Source: Paenibacillus sp. KS-LC4 (GTDB lineage Bacteria; Bacillota; Bacilli; Paenibacillales; Paenibacillaceae). Taken from it: 64,000 nucleotides of DNA. The notes beneath the pieces are model-generated. The model searched no databases. It saw only the letters and a list, made by a program, of their open reading frames with translations, and had not been told where the DNA came from. The stretch covers positions 2,002,501 through 2,066,500 of the forward strand of contig NZ_CP145905.1 of NCBI RefSeq assembly GCF_036894955.1. The letters are read 5' to 3'. The position numbers and the translations under genes are program-made. Below are positions 1-9,908 of this stretch, piece after piece; positions within the stretch are counted from its first letter, which is position 1; each line of letters begins with the position of its first letter.

Positions 1-1503
<1,503 letters not shown>

Positions 1504-1586
1504 TAATAACACGCTAAAGTTTCAGAGCTTGTCTTTCGCATCCAGTTTTCAATGTGTAATGCATATCGGAGCATTAGCTTTATATA

Positions 1587-1630
1587 ATAAGCCTGTCACT
1601 ATTCATGTGACAGGCTTATTTATTTTTAAA
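1587..1630 (+). terminator. rho-independent terminator of the rRNA operon
   Basis: A 14-bp perfect stem (AATAAGCCTGTCAC / GTGACAGGCTTATT, 1586-1599 and 1607-1620) with a 7-base loop is followed by a T-rich tract. It lies about 85 bases after the 23S end. No 5S rRNA-like sequence lies between the two, so the operon seems to end with 23S. Confidence 0.85.
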
Positions 1631-1802
1631 TAAAAACGAATTTATTAATTGCTAAACTTTATACATAGCCGAAAATCTATGGAAACACTCGTTAACGTCC
1701 AATAAATAGCTCCAATCGTCATGAAACCGGCTTACAACAGCGTTTAAGGCTGTTTTCCAAACCGTTAACGCTTTCCGACAACGTCTGACCGCGATGCGCT
1801 TA

Positions 1803-1811
1803 TGCTAAAAT
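1803..1811 (+). promoter_or_regulatory. extended -10 promoter element for the MFS gene
   Basis: TGCTAAAAT matches an extended -10 (TGn plus TAAAAT) and lies 54 bases upstream of the MFS start. No good -35 box is seen; TCTGAC sits at about the right distance but is a poor match. The 1631-1802 stretch shows nothing else I can support. Confidence 0.4.
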
Positions 1812-1864
1812 GAACGGGAAAGATGAAGTTCATGTAAACAGAGAGAGGCAGGGTCAGTATACAT

Positions 1865-3136
1865 ATGCGAACATGGCCGAGATTGGACTATTTTTTCAGC
1901 AGGGGAGCGGCTATTCCGCCAGAGAGAAGGCTTGGCAGAGAGGCCGTTATCTCCATTATTATTCATGGTTGTTTTCAATTTGGTGCATCCATGTCCGGAT
2001 TGTTTCTTAATTTATACTTGTGGCGGTTAACGCAGGATTTAACGGTAAATGCGCTTTACAACATCATAGTATTTCTAATGACACCGGTCACGTTCGCGGT
2101 AGGGGGCTGGATTGCGAAACGTAAAGACCGCATGGTAACCTACAGAATTGGTATTGTTTTAATAGCAGTCTTTTATTTAATGGTTGTAATTACTGGTGAA
2201 CAGGTCGTTAATTATTATGTTTTGTTTGCCATATGTAATGGTATTGCTGGGGGACTGTATTGGACGGGATATTTAGTCATTCAATATGATGTTTCTACGG
2301 AAGCGAATCGGATTCGTTTTTTAGCGCTGAATATGATTGTATTCAATACGGCGGGATTGCTCGGTCCGGCGTTGGCCGGATTTATTATTTCACGGAATGA
2401 AGGGCTGCAGGGATACGTTATTATTTTTATGCTCGCCTTCGTTATGTTTGTTGTAGCAGCCATTGTGAGCTTTCGGATTCCAATTGTAAAATCGCATCAC
2501 CGTGCGTATTATTTACGGTTTATGGGTCTTGCAATGAATAAAAACAGGCGGTGGTTCAAGTCGCTTGTCAGCTTTTTTATACTTGGACTTTTTCAAGGGA
2601 TTATGTTGTTTTTACCGAATATTTTATTGTTTCAGACGGTGGGGCGTGAGGATCGGGTCGGCTATTTAGGAGTTGCTTTTTCGGCGCTTACCGTGATAAC
2701 GGGTTATGTTATATCGAGAAAAGCTCAGAAGGAGCAAGTGCAGAAATATGTGCTGTTTTCTACAACTGGGGTTGCCATAGGGGCTGCGCTGCTGCTCATT
2801 TCGGTAGATTTTTGGTCCGTGCTGCTGTTTATGATTTTGTTTTCCATCTGCAATCCGCTTGCAGTCAATACATTGACCTCCTATTATTACCGACTAATTG
2901 GTACGCTTCCTCTTAAAGGACAGCTGCGTGTAGAATGCGTTGTCATGCGCGAGTTGTTTCTAAATGTTGGCCGAGTTGTGTCTATTGGCTGCTTAATTTT
3001 GTTTGCTGGCGATGTGACGTCTATCTGGCTGCCAGTCGTGCTGTTCGGGGCTGCGCTCGCACAATATTTGCTGTCTTTGTTAATTAGCGAGAAGCAGCCC
3101 GGACAAGCAAAGGCTTCTGAACGTGCAGGAGAGTAA
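1865..3136 (+). CDS. MFS family transporter
   Basis: This 423-aa polytopic membrane protein has about 12 hydrophobic segments and a short charged loop after the second helix (GWIAKRKDRMVTYR), the usual position of the MFS signature loop. It is probably a proton-coupled permease or efflux protein of the poorly defined group found widely in Bacillaceae and Paenibacillaceae; the substrate cannot be read from sequence. The ATG at 1865 has only a weak purine-rich stretch upstream, and the first 35 residues are not membrane-like, so a later start is possible. The gene stands alone, preceded by an extended -10 element, and ends one base from the convergent YheC/D-like gene, leaving no room for a terminator. 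Confidence 0.8.
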   Translation: MRTWPRLDYFFSRGAAIPPERRLGREAVISIIIHGCFQFGASMSGLFLNLYLWRLTQDLTVNALYNIIVFLMTPVTFAVGGWIAKRKDRMVTYRIGIVLIAVFYLMVVITGEQVVNYYVLFAICNGIAGGLYWTGYLVIQYDVSTEANRIRFLALNMIVFNTAGLLGPALAGFIISRNEGLQGYVIIFMLAFVMFVVAAIVSFRIPIVKSHHRAYYLRFMGLAMNKNRRWFKSLVSFFILGLFQGIMLFLPNILLFQTVGREDRVGYLGVAFSALTVITGYVISRKAQKEQVQKYVLFSTTGVAIGAALLLISVDFWSVLLFMILFSICNPLAVNTLTSYYYRLIGTLPLKGQLRVECVVMRELFLNVGRVVSIGCLILFAGDVTSIWLPVVLFGAALAQYLLSLLISEKQPGQAKASERAGE

Positions 3137-3137
3137 A

Positions 3138-3914
3138 CTAATCGTCTTTACGGCCATAGCTTCGGGCAAAGCGCATGATCCGGTTGTAGGTGCGGCGATC
3201 AATCCATTTTAATGGACGAAATTGGGGATGATTGGAATTGACCTCAAGTATCCATAAATGCAGGTTGCGATCCAAGGCAAAATCAATGCCCATTTCAAAC
3301 ATGCCCGCCTTATGCTTACTCAGAGCACGGGCTACTGTCAATGAGTGCCGAGTCAATCGGCTAATGAGCTCGGCCCCTTTTGCTTCTTCATAGCCTTTGC
3401 GCTGCAGCAGCTTCTGCATCGTCCAAATTTCTCCGCCTTGATGATAGTTGGTAACGATTTTGCCTTTGGCGCCCACTTTAATAAGGAATCCGGTAAAGGT
3501 CCAGCGGCCACCCGGCTTTCGCTGCACCATGGCACGAATATCGTAGGGACGATGTTCAACCTGATCGAGGCTGATCGCTTGCTGAATAATGAGACGGGAA
3601 GGCCTGACAGGCAGCAAATAGCTATGGAGATCTGTTAAGCTGGGAAAAAATTTAGAAAGCTGCTTTTTGCTTTTTGTATAGAGCAGCTCGTAGCCATCGT
3701 TTTTGGGCTCAAGCTTATGCACACCAACGCCAAGCGAGCCGATATTCGGCTTAATATACAGCGTGTGATGGGCAGCAGCCATCATTTTAAGATTGGATAA
3801 GGTGAAGCTGGTGGTGCTTGGTATGAGCGATTCAGTTGAAGCATTTTTTTGTAAAAAACGGCACACCCTCAGCTTGCCGCGGATGGTCGCGCTGCGATAC
3901 GTTTTCGTATACAT
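3138..3914 (-). CDS. YheC/YheD-type ATP-grasp protein (spore-coat associated family)
   Basis: This 258-aa protein has the layout of the YheC/YheD family, whose Bacillus members are endospore coat-associated. An early lysine-bearing strand with a glycine-rich loop (YIKPNIGSLGVGVHKL), a central IQQAISL strand, and a late metal-binding region (FEMGIDFALDRNLHLWILEVN) fit an ATP-grasp fold. The biochemical substrate of the family is not known to me. I chose the internal ATG at 3914 because GAGGTGA lies just upstream of it; an in-frame ATG at 3959 lacks a ribosome-binding site. It is convergent with the MFS gene. Confidence 0.78.
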   Translation of the reverse strand: MYTKTYRSATIRGKLRVCRFLQKNASTESLIPSTTSFTLSNLKMMAAAHHTLYIKPNIGSLGVGVHKLEPKNDGYELLYTKSKKQLSKFFPSLTDLHSYLLPVRPSRLIIQQAISLDQVEHRPYDIRAMVQRKPGGRWTFTGFLIKVGAKGKIVTNYHQGGEIWTMQKLLQRKGYEEAKGAELISRLTRHSLTVARALSKHKAGMFEMGIDFALDRNLHLWILEVNSNHPQFRPLKWIDRRTYNRIMRFARSYGRKDD

Positions 3915-4001
3915 CGTTGTCACCTCGTAGCCATTGTATGATAGCAGGAAGCAACACACTTGTACGGATAACTAGGAAAGCTTACCGAAATAACGAAATC
4001 A

Positions 4002-4046
4002 GCAAAAGCCCGGCATCGCTTAAATCAAGCGGAGGAGGGCTTTTGC
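4002..4046. repeat. two-tier inverted repeat (hairpin) in intergenic region
   Basis: A perfect 10-bp inverted repeat (GCAAAAGCCC 4002-4011, GGGCTTTTGC 4037-4046) encloses a second 5-bp pair (CGCTT 4017-4021, AAGCG 4027-4031). It lies upstream of both flanking divergent genes, so it is not at the end of a gene, and no T-run follows. It could be a structured leader for the YheC/D-like gene, which is read leftward from 3914. Nothing else supportable was seen in 3960-4285. Confidence 0.5.
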
Positions 4047-4285
4047 CTGATGGGAGGAGAGGTTGATGTATCAGTAGCCAAATGTTTTGCAGAGCAGGGC
4101 GAGAGAGGATTATTTCCTCGGCAATATTTTTAAACGTGAGCAGCTTCTCCAGCTCGCAATACTTAGAAATAACCAGTTTGAGCCCAATAATAGATTCTAG
4201 TATATTGTAAGGTATACTGCTGAATGATCCTTGTAAGCATGAGCGGGTGCTCAACAAAAAAAGCGATAAAAACGGATTTCTAACA

Positions 4286-4345
4286 TATAATGTAAAATTG
4301 GAAAGGGACTGAAGCCAAAAAAGGTACTAATAAAATTTGGTACTA
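4286..4345 (+). promoter_or_regulatory. candidate promoter and direct repeats ahead of the six-gene cluster
   Basis: A consensus -10 (TATAAT, 4286-4291) is followed by two copies of GGTACTA at 4323-4329 and 4339-4345, a 16-bp spacing that is close to one and a half helical turns. No convincing -35 matches the TATAAT. The repeats lie 70-90 bases before the first gene and could be a regulator site in the leader. This is inference only. Confidence 0.3.
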
Positions 4346-4413
4346 TGTCCAGCTACCCTCCATCTAGTAAGATAAAGTAGAAATACACATTAGGATAGAC
4401 AACAAGCTAATAG

Positions 4414-5448
4414 ATGGCGGTGAGGGTTATGCATGCAGGAAATAGACATAAGCAACAACGGAATGTACGAATATGGGGGACGGGCTCCTATTTGCCGCCT
4501 CAACAGGTAACAGCTGAGCAGCTGGATGAAAAGCTGAATAAGCCGCAAGGCTGGGCATATAAAAAATCAGGTGTGAAAATCAGGCATTATGCTGCTGGCG
4601 AAGCCGCGTCCGTCATGGGCGCAAAGGCTGCCTTTGCCGCTTTGGAGGCAGCGGGTCTTGAGCTAGGCGACATAGACTGCATTATTTGTGCCAATGCGAT
4701 TCCCGAGCAGCTTATTCCGTGCACGGCGGCGCTAATTCAAGATGAGATGTGGGCGGGCGAATCAGGTATTCCCTGCCTTGACATCAATACGACCTGCTTG
4801 TCGTTTCTAGCAGCGTTTGATATGGTGTCTTATATGATAGAAGCAGGCAGATACGACACGGTGCTGCTCGTCTCGCCGGAAATTGCCTCAAGCGGCCTTA
4901 ATGACAAGCATCCTGAAAGCGCGACGCTGTTTGGGGACGGGGCAGCAGCAGTAGTCATCGGCAGAAGTGGCGAAGGAGAAGGCTCAGCCATTATCGCGTC
5001 GCGTATGGAAACGTACGGCTCGGGACGCGAGCTTTCGGAAATTCGCGGCGGAGGCTCAGGACTGCCTTCCACGCAGTACAAGGCGGCTAACGCGGAGCAA
5101 TATTTGTTTGCTATGCAGGGCGAGGCGCTGTTTCGCAAAACGTCTAAGCTGCTGCCTGACTTTATCCGGCGGCTGTTTCATGAGGCGAGCATTGACATGT
5201 CCGAGCTGAAGCTCGTTGTACCGCATCAGGGCAGTGCCCTCGCGATGCGGCTGCTGCAGAAAAAGCTGGGCATTGCACCCGAGCAGTTTGTGAATATTAT
5301 CGAAAATCACGGAAATATGATTTCGGCCTCACTGCCTATGGGCATTCATCTGGCCGTTCAGCAGGGCCGCTTGCAGCGTGGTGACCGCTTTGCGCTCATT
5401 GGCATTTCGGCAGGCATTTCGTTAGGCGGGATGATTATTGAATATTAA
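4414..5448 (+). CDS. beta-ketoacyl synthase III-like (FabH/OleA-type) condensing enzyme
   Basis: This 344-aa thiolase-fold enzyme has the complete KAS III triad: Cys128 in INTTCLSF, His271 in VVPHQGS and Asn301 in ENHGNMISAS. The FGDGAAAVV glycine loop is at 173-181. It should load an acyl group on Cys128 and perform a Claisen condensation. Housekeeping FabH normally sits with fatty-acid genes; here the neighbours are an ATP-grasp protein, an SDR and an adenylating enzyme, pointing to a special pathway. OleA-type head-to-head condensation is one option, acyl-ACP extension another. The start at 4414 has no strong ribosome-binding site; ATG 4429 with GTGAGGG close by is an alternative. Its 3' end overlaps the next gene by 11 bases. 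Confidence 0.85.
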   Translation: MAVRVMHAGNRHKQQRNVRIWGTGSYLPPQQVTAEQLDEKLNKPQGWAYKKSGVKIRHYAAGEAASVMGAKAAFAALEAAGLELGDIDCIICANAIPEQLIPCTAALIQDEMWAGESGIPCLDINTTCLSFLAAFDMVSYMIEAGRYDTVLLVSPEIASSGLNDKHPESATLFGDGAAAVVIGRSGEGEGSAIIASRMETYGSGRELSEIRGGGSGLPSTQYKAANAEQYLFAMQGEALFRKTSKLLPDFIRRLFHEASIDMSELKLVVPHQGSALAMRLLQKKLGIAPEQFVNIIENHGNMISASLPMGIHLAVQQGRLQRGDRFALIGISAGISLGGMIIEY

Positions 5449-6649
5449 AGCAGGCGAGGAGCAGGGAGCTTGCACCGGTCGGCGTATCCTCATTACGGGA
5501 GGGAGGGCGCCTGCTGCACTGGATTTAGCTCGCCAGCTGGCGGAGCAGGGCTGCGAGGTTTACGCAGCGGACAGTATGGCGAGGCCGCTCATTCGTTTTT
5601 CAACCTGCATTCAGCATTACGAGATGCTTCCAGCGCCACGAATGGACGAAGCGGCATTTGGTCAAGCGCTGGCGGCAATGGTGGAAAAGTACAGCATTGA
5701 GCTGCTCATACCAACCTGTGAGGAAATCTATTATATTGCCAAGCTGCGAGACAAGCTTGGAAACTGCTTAGTTTTCACCGATAATGCGGAAAAGCTGACT
5801 GCTCTGCATAGCAAATGGACGTTCATCGAGACGGTGAGAGAGGCAGGGCTTGCTGCACCAGAGACGAAGCAGCTTCGCTCCTACGCGGAGCTTTGGCAGC
5901 TGCATGACCCTGCTTCAAAGCAAGTGTGGGTGTTAAAGCCGGTCTATTCCCGCTTCTCCACCAAAGTGCAAATATGGCGGGCAAGCGAATCGCCGCCTCC
6001 TGCTGCTGAGCTGGAGCTGTCTGCCGCTTGCCCTTGGGTCGCCCAAGCTTTCGTCGCAGGAAGTGAATATTGCACGTATTCGATTGCAAAGGAAGGCAAG
6101 CTGCTAGCCTATGCGGATTATGCCGTTGATTTTACGGCTGGACGGGGAGCCAGCACCTTTTTTAAGCCATGCCATCAGCCGCAGCTGCGGCAATGGGTGG
6201 AGACGTTCGCCGCTCATACAAAGTTTACAGGCCAAATCGCTTTTGATTTTATAATAGGGGAGAGCGGCGAGATATGGCCGCTTGAGTGTAATCCGCGAGC
6301 GACGAGCGGATTGCATTTGTTCGGCAAGCGGGACGAGCTCGGCCGCGCCTTGTGGGGGGCCGGCCAGCCCGGCAGCATCATTATGCCGCAGCAATCGCGG
6401 GGGAAAATGATCGCGGCAGCCATGTTGGCCTATGGGTTTTCGCAGCAGCGGCGTCAGCGCGGGCTACGTCGCGGCGGCTGGCATTGGCTGGCGAGCATGG
6501 CAAGCGGGCGCGATGTTATTTTTAGCTGGAAGGACCCCGGTCCATTTCTGATGCAAGGCTATGTCTGGTTTGATTTGTGGCGGCGGGCTCGCAAGGCGGG
6601 GCAGCCGCTTATTGCTTTTACAACTTCCGATATTGAATGGAATGGTTAA
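5438..6649 (+). CDS. ATP-grasp domain ligase
   Basis: This 403-aa protein has an N-terminal Rossmann-like region (GRRILITGGRAPAALDLARQL, about 15-35) and an ATP-grasp core: VLKPVYSR lysine strand, VAQAFVAGSEY, and a metal-binding FDFIIGESG...ECNPRATSG segment near 270-300. It resembles carbamoyl-phosphate-synthase-like ATP-grasp ligases, which form amide or peptide bonds through acyl-phosphates. The acceptor is unknown. The TTG start at 5438 lies inside the previous gene, 7 bases after GGCGGG, and no other in-frame start follows before the first domain, so translation is probably coupled. Confidence 0.8.
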   Translation: MNIKAGEEQGACTGRRILITGGRAPAALDLARQLAEQGCEVYAADSMARPLIRFSTCIQHYEMLPAPRMDEAAFGQALAAMVEKYSIELLIPTCEEIYYIAKLRDKLGNCLVFTDNAEKLTALHSKWTFIETVREAGLAAPETKQLRSYAELWQLHDPASKQVWVLKPVYSRFSTKVQIWRASESPPPAAELELSAACPWVAQAFVAGSEYCTYSIAKEGKLLAYADYAVDFTAGRGASTFFKPCHQPQLRQWVETFAAHTKFTGQIAFDFIIGESGEIWPLECNPRATSGLHLFGKRDELGRALWGAGQPGSIIMPQQSRGKMIAAAMLAYGFSQQRRQRGLRRGGWHWLASMASGRDVIFSWKDPGPFLMQGYVWFDLWRRARKAGQPLIAFTTSDIEWNG

Positions 6650-6676
6650 GCAAGGATGTGAAAGGAGGAGGCGAAA

Positions 6677-7675
6677 TTGAACATACTGGTGACAGGTGCA
6701 ACCGGATTTTTAGGAGAAAATGCGGTCAATCGGCTGCTGAAGGAAGGCCATTCGGTGACGGCGACCGGGCGTAGCCAAGAGGCGGGAAAACGGCTTACCC
6801 GGGCGGGCGCGACGTTTTTACAGCTGGATTTAGCAGCAGGTCAAATGGGAGAAGCGATTGCTGGGCATGACGCTGTGTTTCATTGCGGAGCCCTGTCTGC
6901 GCCTTGGGGCAAATCCCGTGATTTCTATACGGCTAATGTTATTGGCACGCGCAATGTCATACAAGGCTGCCTTAAATATAATGTCCAGCGGCTGGTGCAT
7001 GTATCAACGCCTTCCATTTACTTTGACTATCGCCATCGCTTTAATATTGCGGAGCATGAGCCGCTGCCGAAATCGGCTGTCAATCACTATGCCGCGACGA
7101 AGCTGCTTGCCGAGCAAGAGGTCGATCGTGCTTATCGAGAGCATGGGCTGCGCGTGGTGACGATTCGGCCGCGTGCGTTGTTCGGTCCTGGTGATACGGC
7201 GATTTTTCCAAGGCTGCTGCGGGCAAATGACAAACGCTTTATTCCGATGCTCGGAAGCGGCCAGCCGCTTGTCGATATTACGTATGTGGATAATGTAACG
7301 GAGGCGCTCATGCGCTGCCTATATGCGGACCCGATTGTGCTCGGACAAAAATATAATATTACGAATGGCGAGCCTGTGCGGCTGTGGGAAGCTGTGTCTA
7401 GGCTGTTTGAATTGCTGAATAAACCGATGCGAACCAAAAAGATTGCTTATTTTGCGGCGTATAGTGCGGCCTCCTTGCTGGAGCTGGCGGCGAGGCTGCC
7501 GGGGCTCGCCCAAGAGCCGCTACTGACCCGTTACACGGTCGGTATTCTTGCCTTCAGCCAAACGCTAAGCATTGAAAAGGCTCAGCGGGAGTTAGGCTAT
7601 CGGCCGCTCGTGAGCGTCGAGGAAGGACTCAGGCGGTTCGCTGCCTGGTGGAAGGAGCAGGAGGAAATACGATGA
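6677..7675 (+). CDS. NAD(P)-dependent SDR, extended type (3-beta-HSD / OleD-like)
   Basis: This 332-aa extended short-chain dehydrogenase has GATGFLG at 7-13 for dinucleotide binding, the catalytic Ser/Thr in HVSTPS (about 108-113) and Tyr138-x3-Lys142. The TTG start is well supported by AAAGGAGGAG 7 bases upstream. The sequence is of the 3-beta-hydroxysteroid dehydrogenase/epimerase type, the group that includes OleD, which reduces 2-alkyl-3-keto acids made by OleA. Next to a KAS III-like enzyme, reduction of a beta-keto product is the simplest role. It could instead be a sugar epimerase, but no other sugar-nucleotide gene is nearby. It overlaps the next gene by 4 bases (ATGA). Confidence 0.85.
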   Translation: MNILVTGATGFLGENAVNRLLKEGHSVTATGRSQEAGKRLTRAGATFLQLDLAAGQMGEAIAGHDAVFHCGALSAPWGKSRDFYTANVIGTRNVIQGCLKYNVQRLVHVSTPSIYFDYRHRFNIAEHEPLPKSAVNHYAATKLLAEQEVDRAYREHGLRVVTIRPRALFGPGDTAIFPRLLRANDKRFIPMLGSGQPLVDITYVDNVTEALMRCLYADPIVLGQKYNITNGEPVRLWEAVSRLFELLNKPMRTKKIAYFAAYSAASLLELAARLPGLAQEPLLTRYTVGILAFSQTLSIEKAQRELGYRPLVSVEEGLRRFAAWWKEQEEIR

Positions 7676-8511
7676 AAATGACCCTTCACAATACAGGCTA
7701 TTGCAAGCAGCTGGAAGCGCTGGCGATTAGCGGGGGGCGCTGGCGTCAGCAAGCGTTTCCGGGTATTTTCGCTATAATGGAGCATCCTGTGCTGGGGCCG
7801 GTATTATTTGATACCGGCTATTCGCCGCGCTTTCTGGAGGCAACGAAGCGGCTGCCTTATGCGCTTTACCGCTGGACGACACCCGTAACGCTTGCCGGGG
7901 AGCGCTCGGCGGCGGAGCATGTGCAGGCGGCAGGCTATTCGCCTCGCGAGGTAAGGCACATTATCGTCTCGCATTTTCATGCCGACCATGTTTGCGGCTT
8001 GCGAGATTTTCCCGAGGCGACGTTTATTTGCTCGAAGCTGGGGTATGAGGCTGTCCAGCATTTGAACGGCTTCGCCGCGGTTAAAAGAGCTTTTTTGCCA
8101 GAGCTGCTGCCGCATGATTTCGCGAAGCGATCGCGCTGGATCGAGCAGTCTAAGCAGGTGCAGCTGCCAGCGAAGTACGTCCCTTTTCAGAGCGGATACG
8201 ATTTATTTAATGATGGAAGCGTAACGGCTATTCGTTTGTCGGGACATGCGGCGGGCCAATTCGGAGTACTGCTTCAGGGCGATACAGGGCAGGAGCTGCT
8301 GCTTGGCGCCGACGCCAGCTGGTCGGAGGCTGCGGTGCGGAATAATCGCCCGCCTCATCCATTTGCCTCCATTGTGTTCGACAATAAGGCGGAGTTTCAA
8401 GATACGTTCAACCGTCTCGTTGAGCTGAAACGGCGAAATCCGGAGCTGCAGCAAATGTTTACCCACTGCGAGGAAACGTGGAAACGCTGCACACCGTGGC
8501 AGGAGGCGTGA
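7672..8511 (+). CDS. metallo-beta-lactamase-fold hydrolase
   Basis: This 279-aa MBL-fold protein has the metal motif HFHADH at 101-106, a later His in SGHAAGQFG, Asp in LLLGADASWS and a C-terminal His in FTHCEETW, so two zinc sites are likely intact. N-acyl-homoserine lactonases and other lactone or ester hydrolases share this layout. In this cluster it may hydrolyse or decarboxylate a pathway intermediate, or protect against product. The start at 7672 overlaps the stop of the SDR (ATGA), with GGAGCAGGAGG upstream; an upstream in-frame ATG at 7648 lies inside the SDR gene and lacks such a site. Confidence 0.82.
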   Translation: MKMTLHNTGYCKQLEALAISGGRWRQQAFPGIFAIMEHPVLGPVLFDTGYSPRFLEATKRLPYALYRWTTPVTLAGERSAAEHVQAAGYSPREVRHIIVSHFHADHVCGLRDFPEATFICSKLGYEAVQHLNGFAAVKRAFLPELLPHDFAKRSRWIEQSKQVQLPAKYVPFQSGYDLFNDGSVTAIRLSGHAAGQFGVLLQGDTGQELLLGADASWSEAAVRNNRPPHPFASIVFDNKAEFQDTFNRLVELKRRNPELQQMFTHCEETWKRCTPWQEA

Positions 8512-8513
8512 GG

Positions 8514-9836
8514 ATGAGAGTATTAAGGCTGCTGGTCTATTATATGCTGACAAAGCTTCGCGCCCGGCGGTTTCGCAGTCGGAAGGCGCTGGAGGCTTGG
8601 CAGCACCGCAAGGTTGTTGCGCTTGTGAAGCGGATACGGAAGCAATCCCCCTTTTACCGAAGCTATTACGGAGGGCTGGATGCCCAGCAGTGGCGCAGCT
8701 TTCCGACGATTGATAAAGCGGTGATGATGGAGCAATTTGATTGGCTGAATACGGCGGGCATTACGAAGGAGGAAGCATTCCGAATCGCTATGCGCGCCGA
8801 GCGGGAACGGGATTTCTCAGCGCAAATCGGCGACATTGCGGTCGGACTGTCGTCGGGCACATCAGGCAGCCGCGGCTTGTTTCTGGTTAGTGCGAAGGAA
8901 CGCGCAGCTTGGGCGGGGACGGTGCTGGCAAAGGCGCTGCCCGCCTCGCTGCTTGTACGGCAGCGGATCGCATTTTTTCTGCGCGCGGACAGTCATTTAT
9001 ATCAAAGCGTACGCTCCAAGCGACTGCAATTCCGTTTTTACGATATGATTCGTCCTGTGGAGGACAATGTGGGTATGCTGAGCGACCAGCAGCCTACGCT
9101 GCTGGTTGCGCCGCCGTCCATGCTGCGATTGCTCGCTGAAGCGCAACTTGCCGGAGAGTTATCCATTGCCCCTGAAAAAATAATCTCCGTTGCAGAAGTG
9201 CTTGAGCCGCTGGACAAGCGGCTTATTGAGCAGGCTTTCGGCGTACGCGTTGATCAAATCTATCAATGCACAGAAGGCTTCCTCGCTGCAACCTGCTCAC
9301 AGGGAACCCTGCATCTGAACGAGGATATACTCGTTATTGAGAAGGAATATGTAGATGAGGAGCGGCGTCTGTTTTCGCCGATCATTACGGATTTTTCTCG
9401 GACCACCCAGCCTATTGTGCGATATCGGCTTAATGATTTGTTGACGGAGGCAAAGCAGCCTTGTGCTTGCGGCTCTACCTTTACGGCAATTGCCTCGATT
9501 GAAGGCAGGACGGATGATTTATTTTATGGACGCGATGTACAGTCGCAGCGGCTGGTGCCGATTTTCCCCGATTTTATAAGACGGGCAGTTATGATGACCT
9601 CAGAGCGGATTAAGGAATACAAGGTTGTGCAGCAGTCGGAGCGGCAGCTGGAAGTAGCCCTGCGTACAGAAGGAGCGCCAGATGAGCTGCAGCCAGAGCT
9701 TGCCGCTGCGCTGTCCAAGCTGTTTTCCTCTCGCGGCTGCATCGCGCCGCTGATTTCCTTTATCCCTTATGAAGCGAATAAGGGGCTGCGCAAGCTGCGG
9801 CGGGTGGAGCGAAGGTGGAGCCTTGAGAACAAATGA
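8514..9836 (+). CDS. adenylate-forming enzyme, F390 synthetase/PaaK-like
   Basis: This 440-aa protein belongs to the phenylacetate-CoA-ligase-like adenylate-forming enzymes often named F390 synthetase-related. Visible signatures are the phosphate loop LSSGTSGSRG (112-121), an acceptor-type motif QCTEGF, and the CACGST cysteine motif before a conserved GRTDD. It should activate a carboxylate as acyl-AMP. It is not a full coenzyme F390 synthetase in any demonstrated sense, because the organism type does not use F420 methanogenesis. Start 8514 is chosen for AGGAGG 7 bases upstream. The gene begins two bases after the hydrolase stop. Confidence 0.8.
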   Translation: MRVLRLLVYYMLTKLRARRFRSRKALEAWQHRKVVALVKRIRKQSPFYRSYYGGLDAQQWRSFPTIDKAVMMEQFDWLNTAGITKEEAFRIAMRAERERDFSAQIGDIAVGLSSGTSGSRGLFLVSAKERAAWAGTVLAKALPASLLVRQRIAFFLRADSHLYQSVRSKRLQFRFYDMIRPVEDNVGMLSDQQPTLLVAPPSMLRLLAEAQLAGELSIAPEKIISVAEVLEPLDKRLIEQAFGVRVDQIYQCTEGFLAATCSQGTLHLNEDILVIEKEYVDEERRLFSPIITDFSRTTQPIVRYRLNDLLTEAKQPCACGSTFTAIASIEGRTDDLFYGRDVQSQRLVPIFPDFIRRAVMMTSERIKEYKVVQQSERQLEVALRTEGAPDELQPELAAALSKLFSSRGCIAPLISFIPYEANKGLRKLRRVERRWSLENK

Positions 9837-9908
9837 AGGAAGGCAAGTAAGAAAAGGCAAGTAAAGAAGGGCAACAAAGGCAAGGAGCTCAAGAAAGGAG
9901 GGATAGCT

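Noticed and set aside
3982..4257. 91-aa minus-strand frame between the YheC/D-like gene and the KAS III-like gene
   Set aside because: No ribosome-binding site or known motif, and it runs through the inverted repeat at 4002-4046.
4414..9836. Complete OleABCD olefin cluster
   Set aside because: No alpha/beta-hydrolase (OleB) is present, and the adenylating enzyme is PaaK/F390-like rather than a clear OleC.
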